Shown here piece by piece: positions 54,433 through 63,520 of a stretch of DNA of 64,000 nucleotides. The notes beneath the pieces are model-generated. The model was not told the origin of the DNA. It searched no databases and saw only the letters and a program-made list of their open reading frames with translations. Each line of letters opens with the position of its first letter. Position 1 is the stretch's first letter. The stretch lies in assembly GCF_011765465.1 (NCBI RefSeq), contig NZ_CP050265.1, positions 3,016,425 through 3,080,424 on the forward strand, in the 5' to 3' direction. The translations under genes and the position numbers were made by a program. The stretch comes from Erythrobacter sp. Lineage in GTDB: Bacteria; Pseudomonadota; Alphaproteobacteria; Sphingomonadales; Sphingomonadaceae.

Positions 54433-55782
54433 CTACGAATTGGTCAGGCGATACTGAGCGAGGCCCTCGCGTTCGCTGGATGCAAAAACGCCACCTCGCA
54501 GGTAAAGATCGAACGTCTTGAGTGGGATAGGTGCATGGAAGAAATATCCCTGCGCGTAATCGCAGTTCATACTCATCAACCAAGAGAGGTGTCGCTCATT
54601 CTCCACGCCTTCTGCAATCGTATTGATGCCGAGCCCTTTCGCCAGCTTAAGGACGGCACCTGGGATCGTTTCTCCGGCGTCCTTTGGCTGGATGCAAGCG
54701 ATCAGGGATTTGTCGACCTTGACATAGTCTGCCGGCAAGCACGTCAGATGTGTAAGGGAGGCATGACCGACACCGAAGTTGTCGAGCATGATCCTGAACC
54801 CGAGATCGCTCAGTCGGCGGATATTGTTCTCAACGGTCTCGGCGCCGCGTTCGAACAGCGCAGTTTCCAGTATTTCGAGCGCAAACATGTCTGCACGAAG
54901 CTCATGCTTCTCGACAGCCGCTATGATCCGCTCGCAGAACTTCGAGCTTCTCAGGTCTGCTGCTGAGAGGTTCAGCGTCACCACCGGATAGTCGATCCCG
55001 TCGTGGTGCCATTGCTTCACCATGCCGAACACCTGACTGAAGACCGCGTGTTCCAGGCGAGGAGCGAGCTGGAATTCATCTATTACATCGATGAACTCAC
55101 CTGCTGCGAGCGGCCCTGGTGTGCCATCGTCCCAACGAACAAGGCTTTCCGCGAACGTCACCGCGCCGGTCTCGAGCAATAGAATGGGCTGAAGATAGAC
55201 CTTGATCTGGTCTTCATCGAATGCGCGCTCGAGTTCCTCGGCCATAGCATGCTTGCGCGACACTTCTTCCTGCATGGCAGGATCGTAGAAGCGGTAGCAT
55301 CCCTTGCCGGCACGCTTGGCTTCGCCCAGCGCCAGGTCGGCGCACTTCATGAGCTCGTCTGACGAACCTTCATTGTCGGGAAAGATAGTGATGCCGATGC
55401 TTGTGCCCACCGAGACTTCGCCCTCGCGCAGCATGATCGGTCGACAGACAGCGTCGATGATGCGCTCTGCAGTGGCGGAAGCCTGTCCCGGACAGTCCAG
55501 TTTTCTCAGGATCACGGCGAACTCGTCTCCGCCTAAGCGCGCCACGGTTTCACACTCGCGCAGCAACGCAGCTACCCTTTTGCCAACCTCGACGAGCACC
55601 CGATCGCCTGCAGGGTGCCCATATTTGTCATTGACGTTCTTGAAGCGGTCGAGATCAAGCATCATTACGGCAGCGCACCGATCGGCCCCGGTCTGGGCAT
55701 CGATAAGGTGTGGCAGCCGCTCGTCGAACCCTGGTCGGTTGGGAAGCCTGATCAAGGTATCGCTGACTGCCATTTCGGCCAT
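54433..55782 (-). CDS. GGDEF-EAL protein, 5' end cut by frameshift and IS
   Basis: The residual frame encodes 449 residues: GGDEF (RLGGDEFAVIL intact, with SDTLIRLPNRPGF) and EAL. The EAL part is degenerate: ESL for EAL (FAESLVRW) and DNFGVGHASL for DDFGTGYSS, with the second Asp changed to Asn, so phosphodiesterase activity is doubtful. Upstream, after a 6-A run (near 55791-55796), another frame continues the protein as LEALFIFRPLIERLLETNRQ, the end of a membrane helix and linker; one A less would join them. That frame runs into an IS5-type element at 55869. The original protein was therefore membrane-anchored. Confidence 0.88.
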   Translation of the reverse strand: MAEMAVSDTLIRLPNRPGFDERLPHLIDAQTGADRCAAVMMLDLDRFKNVNDKYGHPAGDRVLVEVGKRVAALLRECETVARLGGDEFAVILRKLDCPGQASATAERIIDAVCRPIMLREGEVSVGTSIGITIFPDNEGSSDELMKCADLALGEAKRAGKGCYRFYDPAMQEEVSRKHAMAEELERAFDEDQIKVYLQPILLLETGAVTFAESLVRWDDGTPGPLAAGEFIDVIDEFQLAPRLEHAVFSQVFGMVKQWHHDGIDYPVVTLNLSAADLRSSKFCERIIAAVEKHELRADMFALEILETALFERGAETVENNIRRLSDLGFRIMLDNFGVGHASLTHLTCLPADYVKVDKSLIACIQPKDAGETIPGAVLKLAKGLGINTIAEGVENERHLSWLMSMNCDYAQGYFFHAPIPLKTFDLYLRGGVFASSEREGLAQYRLTNS

Positions 55783-55869
55783 GACCGGGTTTTTTCTCGC
55801 TCAGCTGCCGGTTGGTCTCCAACAGCCGTTCAATGAGTGGTCGGAAGATGAACAAGGCTTCGAGAATTA

Positions 55870-56718
55870 GGCCATAAACTCATAAACGGCCTTAAGGTTT
55901 GATGCCCTTCGTGATTCACGCTCCTGATTGCATGGGAGCTTTGGATGACGCGGCGGCGGTACGAACTGACAGATTAGGAAAGGTCGATTAACGAGCCACC
56001 TGCTGCCGAACAAGCCGCGGGGTGTTCCCCGGGTTGATGACCCGCGCGTGCTGAACAGCATTCTCTGGCGGTTCCGCACTGGCTCACCGTGGCCCGAGAT
56101 TCCCGAGCGCTATGGCCCTTCGACGACCTGCTACAACCGGTGCGTCCGCTGGCGCAAGGCCGGGGTGTGGGACCGGCTGCTCGCTGCGGTTTCCGCTGCC
56201 TTCGAAGGCGAGAGCGTGATGATCGACTCCACCTGTGTCCGCGTCCACCAGCACGGTGCGACGGGTAAAAAGGGGGATCTGAAGATCGCGGCATGGGACG
56301 TTCCCGAGGCGGCTTCACGAGCAAGATCCATGCCCTCGTTGATGCTGACGGTCGTCCCTTTGCCCTGCGACTGACTGGCGGGCAGGTCCACGATAGTTAG
56401 GAAGCCGAGGCGCTTCTGGAGGCGATGCCGGAGGGAGCGACCCTCCTCGGTGCAAGGAATATGACAGCAACGCCATCCGTGAAACTGCCGGTGCCAAGAA
56501 CGCCTAGGCCAACATCCCATTGCGGTCCAACCGCAAGCGACGGTTCGCCTTCTCAGGCTGGCTCTACCGGCAGCGCAATCTCGTCGAACGCTTCTTCAAC
56601 CGTATCAAACACTTCTGGGGTATCGCCACGCGCTACGATAAGTGCCCCGAAAACTACCTCGCCGCCGTCAAACTCATCTGCACCCGTATCCAATGCGCCG
56701 CGTAATGAGTCTACGGGC
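55870..56718 (+). mobile_element. IS5-family (IS427-like) element with TA flanks
   Basis: An 849-base element with imperfect terminal repeats (left GGCCATAAACTCATAA; right, read on the minus strand, GCCCGTAGACTCATTA). It is flanked by TA on both sides (55868-55869 and 56719-56720), the expected target duplication for this group. It sits in the 5' region of the GGDEF-EAL gene: removing it with one TA restores one open frame across the joint. Confidence 0.75.
55945..56705 (+). pseudogene. IS5-family transposase, broken
   Basis: The transposase reads MTRRRYELTD then a stop (TAG at 55975), and continues in other frames: LWRFRTGSPWPEIPERYGPS, VWDRLLAAVSAAFEGESVMI, DSTCVRVHQHGATGKKGD, and finally QRNLVERFFNRIKHFWGIAT, RYDKCPENYLAAVKL. 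DDE-type residues are present but spread over at least three frames, so it is inactive. Confidence 0.85.
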
Positions 56719-56917
56719 TAGTCTCTTCGTCGCCTTGTCGCAGCATTCGCTCGCGCCGGGGATTTCCGTCTCGGATCACTCCGAATGACTTTCATCAACA
56801 AACCTCCCGCGCCTCGCCGGTTCGCCCTGCGTCCCAATGGTGAAGGACAGGGCAAGCCTAACGCGATTTTAAGCCCTCCCGGTCAATTGCAGTTCGCACC
56901 ACAAGAGCGACGGACCG

Positions 56918-58222
56918 ATGAACGCACCTTTCGAAGCAACAAGTGCAATCGCCCCAGAAGCGGCGCGAGAGCCTACGCCCGACCATCAGGTCGCGGTCAT
57001 CGGCCTCGGCTATATCGGCCTGCCAACCGCAGCGGTGTTGGCTAGCCACGGCTGGAGCGTGTGTGGGGTCGACGTTTCCGAAAGGGTCGTGGAAACGGTC
57101 AACGCAGGCGGTGTCCACATCGAGGAGCGCGATCTCGACGGCCTCGTGCGCCGCGCGGCCAGGGCGCAGCTGCTTGTCGCTTCAACCGAAGTGCCGACCG
57201 CCCACTTCTACATGATCGCAGTCCCGACCCCGCTCGGCCCCGACAACGCACCCGACATCTCCTGTGTTGAGGCGGCAGCCCGCGCGATCGCGCCTCGCCT
57301 CCTGCCGGGTGCCTGCATCATCTTGGAGAGCACCTCGCCGGTCGGCACGACAGAGCGCGTGGCCGACATCATCGCCAAGGCCCGCCCCGATCTGGCCGTG
57401 CCGCGCTTCGGCGACAAGGATGGCGGCGACATCGCGCTTGCCTATTGCCCGGAGCGCGTCCTGCCGGGAAAGATCGTGACCGAGCTGGTCTATAACGACC
57501 GGGTTATCGGCGGGATCACAACGTCCTGTGCAGCGCGGGCGGCGGCGCTCTATCACAGCTTCGTCAAGGGCGACTGCCTCTTGACCAATGCCCGCATCGC
57601 GGAGACGGTCAAGCTGGTCGAGAACAGCTTTCGCGACGTCAACATTGCTTTCGCCAACGAACTCTCGATGATCGCCGATGCGATGGAGATCGACGTGTGG
57701 GAGGTGATCCGCCTCGCCAATCGGCATCCGCGCGTGCACATCCTCCAGCCCGGCCCCGGCGTCGGCGGGCACTGCATCGCGGTCGACCCGTGGTTCCTCG
57801 TCGCCGCCGCGCCGGACACTGCCCGCATGGTGCGCACCGCGCGAGAGGTCAACGACAACAAGGTCGTGCATAGCGAGAACCGCATCCGTGCCATGCTCGA
57901 GGCCGCGCCGGGCGGCAAGGTCGCCCTGTTGGGCCTGGCCTTCAAGCCCGACATCGACGATTTCCGCGAAAGCCCCGCCCTGAAAATCGCCGCGACCCTC
58001 GCACGCGACGAGGGGGACCGGATCCTCGTCGTCGAACCCTTCACCAACGACCTTCCGGAAGAGCTCACTGGGACGGGCGCGCAACTTGCCACACTTGACG
58101 AAGCAATCAGGGAAGCGGAAATCGTCGTCGTGCTCGTCGACCACACTGCATTCAAGCACCTCTCGACCGCAGACCTTGCCGGGCGGATGGTGCTCGACAC
58201 CAGGGGGATGCTCGCGCGATGA
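56918..58222 (+). CDS. wecC: UDP-N-acetyl-D-mannosamine dehydrogenase
   Basis: Oxidises UDP-ManNAc to UDP-ManNAcA, using two NAD+; 434 residues. The N-terminal Rossmann motif is VIGLGYIGLPTAAVLASHG, the substrate region ENSFRDVNIAFANELSMIAD, and the catalytic Cys lies in PGPGVGGHCIAVDPWF (about 57748-57795). The C-terminal domain has LGLAFKPDIDDFRESPAL. It overlaps wecB by 4 bases (ATGA), so they are coupled; WecB makes its substrate. The product feeds capsule, O-antigen or enterobacterial-common-antigen-like glycans; which one cannot be told here. Confidence 0.94.
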   Translation: MNAPFEATSAIAPEAAREPTPDHQVAVIGLGYIGLPTAAVLASHGWSVCGVDVSERVVETVNAGGVHIEERDLDGLVRRAARAQLLVASTEVPTAHFYMIAVPTPLGPDNAPDISCVEAAARAIAPRLLPGACIILESTSPVGTTERVADIIAKARPDLAVPRFGDKDGGDIALAYCPERVLPGKIVTELVYNDRVIGGITTSCAARAAALYHSFVKGDCLLTNARIAETVKLVENSFRDVNIAFANELSMIADAMEIDVWEVIRLANRHPRVHILQPGPGVGGHCIAVDPWFLVAAAPDTARMVRTAREVNDNKVVHSENRIRAMLEAAPGGKVALLGLAFKPDIDDFRESPALKIAATLARDEGDRILVVEPFTNDLPEELTGTGAQLATLDEAIREAEIVVVLVDHTAFKHLSTADLAGRMVLDTRGMLAR

Positions 58223-59361
58223 GCGCGCAAGGCGTTCGCCCCCGCATTCTGGTGACCTTCGGGACGCGGCCGGAGGCGATCAAGATGGCCCCTGTGGTCA
58301 ATGCGCTGCGGGAATGCGGGCGCTTCGACGTGCGGGTGGTTGTCACGGCGCAGCACCGCGAGATGCTTGACTCGGTGCTGGAGGTCTTCGGGATCGTACC
58401 TGATCTCGATCTCGACATCATGCAGCAGGGGCAGACCCTTGACGAACTGGCCGCGCGGATCGTGACCCGCTTCGGCGCGGCGCTCGATGCCGAACGGCCC
58501 GACCGCGTGCTTGTCCACGGCGACACTCTGACGACGATGATGGCGACGCTCGCGTGCTATTTCCGCCGCATCCCCGTCGGCCATGTCGAAGCGGGCCTGC
58601 GGAGCGGGGACATTTACGCGCCGTGGCCCGAAGAGGTGAATCGCAAGGTCACTGGCGCCGTTGCTGATCTGCATTTCGCACCGACGCAAGCTGCTGCTGC
58701 CGCGCTTCTTGCAGAGAATGTTCCGCAAGAAGCTATACATGTAACGGGCAACACTGTGATTGATGCGCTTCTGGCAGCGCGGGCCAGGCTACGGGCCAAT
58801 CCGGAACTTGCTCCTGAGATCCGATCGCTCTCCGGCCGCTTTGCTGGCCGGAAAATCATCGCCGTCACGGCACATAGGCGAGAAAATTTTGGCTATGGTA
58901 TGCGCGAAATCGCAGCTGCGTTACGCTCCCTATCGGCGCGCGAGGATGTGGGGATCATCTACCCGCTCCATCCCAATCCCAACGTGGGAGATGTCATGAA
59001 GTCGGCGCTTTATGGCATAGAGAATATCGCGCTCATCGACCCGCTCGATTACCTCAGCTTTGTCGCGATGATTGAAGCGAGCGACATCGTGCTGACCGAC
59101 TCTGGAGGTGTGCAGGAAGAGGCGCCCAGCCTTGGCAAACCGGTTCTCGTATTGCGCGATACAACCGAGAGGCCGGAAGGCATTGCGGCAGGGACGGCAA
59201 AACTGGTGGGCGCGCACAGCGACAGGATAGTCGCCGAAACCACCAATTTGATCGAGGATCGCTCCGCTTGGGAGCAGATGGCCAAAGCTTGCAATCCGTA
59301 TGGGGATGGAACGGCAAGCCGCCGTATCGCGAGGATTATCGGGCAGACTTGTCGGCAGTAA
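58219..59361 (+). CDS. wecB: UDP-N-acetylglucosamine 2-epimerase
   Basis: Non-hydrolysing epimerase that converts UDP-GlcNAc to UDP-ManNAc; 380 residues. Motifs: TFGTRPEAIKMAPVVNAL at the start, VHGDTLTTMMATLACYFRRI, GHVEAGLRSGD, AHRRENFGYGM and the nucleotide-binding LTDSGGVQEEAPSLGKPVLV with RDTTERPEG. The 5' half has core-like codon use, but from about 58690 GC content falls noticeably, which may reflect a recombination joint. It overlaps wecC and ends 85 bases before the deleted IS3 element. Confidence 0.94.
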   Translation: MSAQGVRPRILVTFGTRPEAIKMAPVVNALRECGRFDVRVVVTAQHREMLDSVLEVFGIVPDLDLDIMQQGQTLDELAARIVTRFGAALDAERPDRVLVHGDTLTTMMATLACYFRRIPVGHVEAGLRSGDIYAPWPEEVNRKVTGAVADLHFAPTQAAAAALLAENVPQEAIHVTGNTVIDALLAARARLRANPELAPEIRSLSGRFAGRKIIAVTAHRRENFGYGMREIAAALRSLSAREDVGIIYPLHPNPNVGDVMKSALYGIENIALIDPLDYLSFVAMIEASDIVLTDSGGVQEEAPSLGKPVLVLRDTTERPEGIAAGTAKLVGAHSDRIVAETTNLIEDRSAWEQMAKACNPYGDGTASRRIARIIGQTCRQ

Positions 59362-59445
59362 TGTCCGCAGAGCCAATTTGGGCTGTGCCCAGGGCATCCT
59401 GCGAAGTGGAGATAAACCAGCGCCGTAAAATAGTAATCAATGACC

Positions 59446-60302
59446 TGTTCCCCTGAAATGTGACCCTTTGCCGGTAGAGTCCGACGCCAAGTGCCTTGCT
59501 ACCCAACCTTGGACCGCTCGGGTCTGGATTTTTCCGCCTTGCTCAGGTTCGCTGGGCTGGTTTCACCGGCTGAGGTTGCCAGCATGATCGGTGGGATATT
59601 TCCGATCGTGCTATGCAGCCGCTCTTCGTTACAGTGTCTACGCCAGGTCTCCAGCTTTTCGGAAGCATCTTGCAAGTTCAGGGACCAGTGCGCATTCAGG
59701 CACTTTAGGTTCACGTGCCAACCGTCGCGGCGAAGGATGTAATAGACCCTCCGGTAGCCGTAGCGGACGTGCGTCTCGCAGATCTCCCTGATGCGCTTCT
59801 TCAGAAAGGCCGGATCGGTGCGGCGGGACTGGTAGTGATAGGTCGAACGATCGAACTGCAAAGCCGAACATACCCTGCGGATCGTCACCTGCCAGTCCTG
59901 CCGAACCGCGTCGATAATCTCGCGCTTGCAATCCGGCCTCAGAGCTTTGTCTACGCTTCGCCGTCTTCGACTCCGTTTGATGACATCCTGCAGCATCTCT
60001 CGATCGAGCGTCCGGCGACATCTTCTTGACTCGGCTGTTCTCGTCCTCCAGCTCCCGCAGCCGCCGCATCTCGGACGGCAGCTCCGCGTATTTCTTCTTC
60101 CAGTTGAAGTAGGTTGCCTGGCTGATACCCGCCTTGTGGCAGATCTCAGCGACCGGAGTTCGTTCCTCGCCCTGCTTGATGACGAACGCCTTTTGAGCGT
60201 CCGTGAACTTCGATGTCTTCACGCCAAACCTCCTCGCCCAGCCAAGGAAATCTACGGCTGAAAACTCTACCGGCAAATGGTCCAGTTTTCAGGTGGGAGA
60301 TT
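59446..60302 (-). mobile_element. IS3-family element (type A) with internal deletion
   Basis: Terminal repeats match: left TGTTCCCCTGAAATGTGACC and right, read on the minus strand, CTCCCACCTGAAAACTGGACC-like, both followed by TTTGCCGGTAGAG. Only about 860 bases remain where about 1.2-1.3 kb is expected. Both ends are present, so it could in principle be moved by a transposase supplied elsewhere. Single-end scars of the same family lie at 40501 and 51251. Confidence 0.8.
59499..60222 (-). pseudogene. IS3-family transposase orfA plus orfB lacking the DDE core
   Basis: orfA is intact at its start (KTSKFTDAQKAFVIKQGEER, then KAGISQATYFNWKKKYAELP). orfB begins in a shifted frame, as in normal IS3 frameshifting (VDKALRPDCKREIIDAVRQD, RVCSALQFDRSTYHYQSRR, VRYGYRRVYYILRRDGWHVN). 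It then jumps directly to CLNAHWSLNLQDASEKLETW, the C-terminal part, so about 130 residues with the catalytic DDE core are missing. Confidence 0.85.
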
Positions 60303-60348
60303 AACGAATCTGGGTGGCCATGCTTTCGTGGGATGTTATGGTTAGCCG

Positions 60349-61428
60349 ATGAATGTCTCCGGCTTGATCTATCCCGTGATCCTCTGCGGCGGAGGCGGCA
60401 CGCGCCTATGGCCAGCCAGTAAACACGTCCGTCCCAAGCCTTTCCTGCCTCTTCTCGGAGAGGAAACCCTATTCGAAGCCGCGCAGAAGCGTGTCGTGGG
60501 AGATAGGCGCTTCGCCGCCCCGATGATCGTTGCGGGTGCGACCCATCGGGAATTGATCGCAAGCCAGGCGTGCGCCGTGCAGCGGCTCGTGATCGAGCCT
60601 GTCGCGAAGAACACTGCCCCCGCCATCGCCCTCGCCGCCGCCCTGCTGCAGCCTGAGGACGTGATGCTTGTCTGTCCGAGCGACCACCACATTTCCGATG
60701 ACGGTGCTTTTCGCGAAGCCGCTGCGACTGCGGCAAATCTAGCCCATCAGGACTGGCTGGTCTCCTTCGGCATCGCCGCCACCTATCCCGAAACAGGCTA
60801 CGGCTACATTCAACGAGGCGAGCCGCTCGAGGGCGGTTTCCGAATAGCTCGCTTCGTCGAAAAGCCCGATTTGGCAACGGCACAAGCCTATGTCGAAACC
60901 GGCGAATACTGCTGGAACGGGGGTATTTTTGCGTTTCGGGCTGGATTCCTGCTCGACGAACTGGCGCGGCATAGGCCGCAGATGCACGATCTCGTGCGTC
61001 AGGCAGTCGAACGGGGCGAGGAAGAAGGCAGGGGTTTTCGCCCCGATCATGAAAGCTTCGCGGCCATAGACGGCGAGTCGATCGACTACGCGCTCATGGA
61101 GAATACAGATCGCGCAGCGATGGTGCGTGCCGACATGGGCTGGTCCGACATCGGCAATTGGGCCGCGCTGTCCGATGCGCTCGCGGCACAGCCAAAGTTC
61201 TGCGATTCGGACGGCAATGTTGTGCGTGGACATGCCGATTTCGACAGCTGCCGCAGGGTTCTGGCGATGTCCGACGGGCCGAGGATTTCCGCCGTCGGGC
61301 TGGAAGACGTCTGCGTCATAGTGTCGGATGGAGAGGTTCTGGTTACGACACGCGAAGGGGCGCAACGTGTCGGCAAGCTCCCCGGTGCCGTCAACCAGCA
61401 GACGCCGACGAGGGGGCCTTGCCGATAA
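60349..61428 (+). CDS. manC: mannose-1-phosphate guanylyltransferase
   Basis: Makes GDP-mannose from mannose-1-phosphate and GTP; 359 residues, the single-domain form without a fused isomerase. The nucleotidyl-transfer motif is VILCGGGGTRLWPASKHV with RPKPFLPLLGEE, followed by KNTAPAIALAAALL, VCPSDHHISDDGAF and RFVEKPDLATAQAYVE. The isomerase is encoded separately next, overlapping by one base (TAATG). The gene starts 47 bases after the IS3 element, so its promoter may now depend on element sequence. Confidence 0.93.
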   Translation: MNVSGLIYPVILCGGGGTRLWPASKHVRPKPFLPLLGEETLFEAAQKRVVGDRRFAAPMIVAGATHRELIASQACAVQRLVIEPVAKNTAPAIALAAALLQPEDVMLVCPSDHHISDDGAFREAAATAANLAHQDWLVSFGIAATYPETGYGYIQRGEPLEGGFRIARFVEKPDLATAQAYVETGEYCWNGGIFAFRAGFLLDELARHRPQMHDLVRQAVERGEEEGRGFRPDHESFAAIDGESIDYALMENTDRAAMVRADMGWSDIGNWAALSDALAAQPKFCDSDGNVVRGHADFDSCRRVLAMSDGPRISAVGLEDVCVIVSDGEVLVTTREGAQRVGKLPGAVNQQTPTRGPCR

Positions 61429-62237
61429 TGAATACGGCGGTTCGCCAACTCCAGACCCGGATGGTGGAGAAGGTTTGGGGCCGCAAGCAGTTGCCCGAAC
61501 CCTTCGCCGCCCCGGCTGGCACGCGCATAGGCGAGATTTGGTTCGAGCCGCCTCCTGAACTGCCAAATCTGCTGATCAAGTACCTGTTTACCTCGGAGAA
61601 ACTTTCGGTTCAGGTTCATCCGTCCGATGCCGATGCCTTGCCGGACGAGGCTGGTAAGGAGGAATGCTGGCTCGTCCTGGAAGCCGAGCCTGGTGCGCGC
61701 CTCGCGATCGGTTTTCGCGACACCCTTGCACCCGAACGAATCGAGGCGGCCGCGCGCGACGGCTCCATCGAGGGCTTGCTCGAATGGCATGACGCGCGGG
61801 CCGGCGATATCTTCTACCTGCCAGCGGGCACCGTCCACGCGATCGGACCTGGCTTGGCGCTCGTCGAGGTTCAGCAGGCGAGCGACACCACCTTTCGGCT
61901 CTACGACTACGGTCGCCCGCGCGAGCTTCACCTCGACCGGGCCCTCGCGGTGGCTATGGGCAGCCCCTATCCGGCCGAACACCGCGGCACCGTCGCCGAG
62001 CGCGGTGTGCGGTTGATTGACGGCCCTTTTTTCCGATTAGATCGAATTGAGGGTAAGCCCTCAGATGAAGTGGCGAGCATCTACGATGGCCCGCTGTTTG
62101 CCCTACCCCTCGAAGGCCGGATCCATGGAATAGGTGGAGACGCGAGAGCAGGGCCGGGCGAGTGCCTTTACGCGCCCACTCTCAGCGCCCTCAGTTTCGC
62201 TGAAGCCACGGTGAGCTTGCTGGTCCGCCCGACTTGA
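61428..62237 (+). CDS. manA: mannose-6-phosphate isomerase, class I
   Basis: Interconverts fructose-6-phosphate and mannose-6-phosphate; 269 residues. The zinc-binding cupin motifs are visible: LSVQVHPSDADALPDE, WLVLEAEPGA, DIFYLPAGTVHAIGPGLALV and FRLYDYGRPRELHLDRAL. The ATG overlaps the manC stop (TAATG). Short relative to E. coli ManA but normal for the compact bacterial type. It supplies the manC pathway; a phosphomannomutase is not in the window. It ends 120 bases before the converging gene at 62358. Confidence 0.92.
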   Translation: MNTAVRQLQTRMVEKVWGRKQLPEPFAAPAGTRIGEIWFEPPPELPNLLIKYLFTSEKLSVQVHPSDADALPDEAGKEECWLVLEAEPGARLAIGFRDTLAPERIEAAARDGSIEGLLEWHDARAGDIFYLPAGTVHAIGPGLALVEVQQASDTTFRLYDYGRPRELHLDRALAVAMGSPYPAEHRGTVAERGVRLIDGPFFRLDRIEGKPSDEVASIYDGPLFALPLEGRIHGIGGDARAGPGECLYAPTLSALSFAEATVSLLVRPT

Positions 62238-62310
62238 GCAGTTGAGATTTGCGCACGATAGCTACTTCGGAGTTTCCATTGAAGCGCAAATTCTATTCGC
62301 TCGTGGGTCA

Positions 62311-62352
62311 GCCCGGCCAGAGAATGCCGTGGAAGCATTCCCGGGCCGGGCG
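62311..62352. terminator. possible bidirectional terminator hairpin
   Basis: A long two-part stem lies between the convergent genes: GCCCGGCC (62311-62318) with GGGCCGGGC (62343-62351), and inner GAATGC with GCATTC. There is no clear T-tract, so it is only a candidate terminator for manA and the opposite gene. Confidence 0.45.
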
Positions 62353-62357
62353 CTTCC

Positions 62358-62795
62358 TTAACCCTCGTGCTTGAGGAGCCTGGGTTCGAGCGTCGACCCG
62401 TCGCTCTTCACGATGATCCAGTTGTCTCCCCTTCTCATGAAGACGCGGCCATATCCGTTACGCTTTCTCTTAAGGTCCGGGCGCGGGATTTCGTAGCCGG
62501 CTTCTTCAAGTTGACGTGCTTTCCTGATCATCGGATGCTCTTCAAGCCTTAAGAGCTTGCGGGCGTCGTCTTTCACTTTGAAGGGGAAAGACTTTTTTCG
62601 CCCGCCTGCAGATTCTCTCGGCAGCCAGCTGATGAGCGAGAGCGCTCGAGTAAAGCCCGGGCGAAGGTGAGTGGGAAGGGCGCCGACCAAATCTACGTAT
62701 GCGGCCCGATCGCGAAGATCTTCAAAGTCCTTGCCGCTTTGCTCGGTGCAAATGCGGTAGACGTCGACGATGGTGGGTTCGGCTGGGATGCTCAT
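62358..62795 (-). CDS. hypothetical protein
   Basis: A 145-residue basic protein I do not recognise. It has a short helical N-terminal part (VDVYRICTEQSGKDFEDLRD), a Lys-rich middle (GGRKKSFPFKVKDDARKLLR) and an end with GYGRVFMRRGDNWIIVKSDG. The ATG at 62795 has AAGGAGAAA 5-6 bases upstream, which decides the start over a longer frame. It converges with manA. A role in nucleic-acid binding could be imagined from its charge, but nothing proves it. Confidence 0.6.
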   Translation of the reverse strand: MSIPAEPTIVDVYRICTEQSGKDFEDLRDRAAYVDLVGALPTHLRPGFTRALSLISWLPRESAGGRKKSFPFKVKDDARKLLRLEEHPMIRKARQLEEAGYEIPRPDLKRKRNGYGRVFMRRGDNWIIVKSDGSTLEPRLLKHEG

Positions 62796-63520
62796 TTGTT
62801 TCTCCTTCGTTCCTGATTTGAGCTCTGCAAATGTAGCAGCTGACATCAGGCCTGCAACTAAAAAAGCATGAAAATCAATTGCTTGAGCCGATACGTTTCG
62901 TCCGGCCAGGCACTAGTCCTTCCCGCGGCAGAGCGAAGCTTTCAGGCGCGGACAAGGGTGAGCTAAATTTGGGGTTCAGCGATCGTTCGAGCGCACTCGA
63001 GATTCGCAGGAATCAAAAAAATGTCGGTGCGATCTAAGTCACGTATATCCAGATTGATCTGCCGGAGACGAAGGTGCATGTCCCACATCGCGTGGGCGGA
63101 CCACGAGCTGCCAAGGATAGGGCGGCGAGCTCGGGCAAGGCGTTTCGACCGACAGCCTCTAGCGAGACCACCCGTATGACGCGCGACGGGGCGGGCCATG
63201 GCCGGCCGAGCGTGTTTGACAACGTTGGTCTGAGCGCGCCTACAAAAGAATCGGGCAGTGCGGTGGGGGCACTTAGCCTGGTTCGAGGGGGTGGGCCTGG
63301 CGCATGCTTGACCAGGCACGGACGCTGCAGCTTAATTTCGGGCGTGCAAACCGCCGAAATTGCGCCCGAAGGCCATTGCGCCCGCGAAATTATTTACTGC
63401 GCAGCGCCTGATAAAAGAAATATAAATCAAAGTCTATAAATTATTTCCATCTTATACTATATATAGAAAATAAAAAGTCACTATGAAACAGATGAAAAAG
63501 TATGCGATTGAGTTGGATAT
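62796..63520. other. sparse stretch
   Basis: About 725 bases without a gene I can support. Open frames at 62963-63319 (minus) and 63074-63439 (plus) lack protein-like composition. Bases 63400-63520 are very AT-rich. An attgcgcccg direct repeat occurs near 63358 and 63377. Confidence 0.5.

Noticed and set aside
56785..57045. 86-codon frame before wecC
   Set aside because: Pro/Arg-rich and overlaps the real wecC start in another frame.
62963..63439. Overlapping frames of 118 and 121 codons
   Set aside because: Low-complexity Arg/Gly/Ala composition, no ribosome site and no recognisable motif on either strand.
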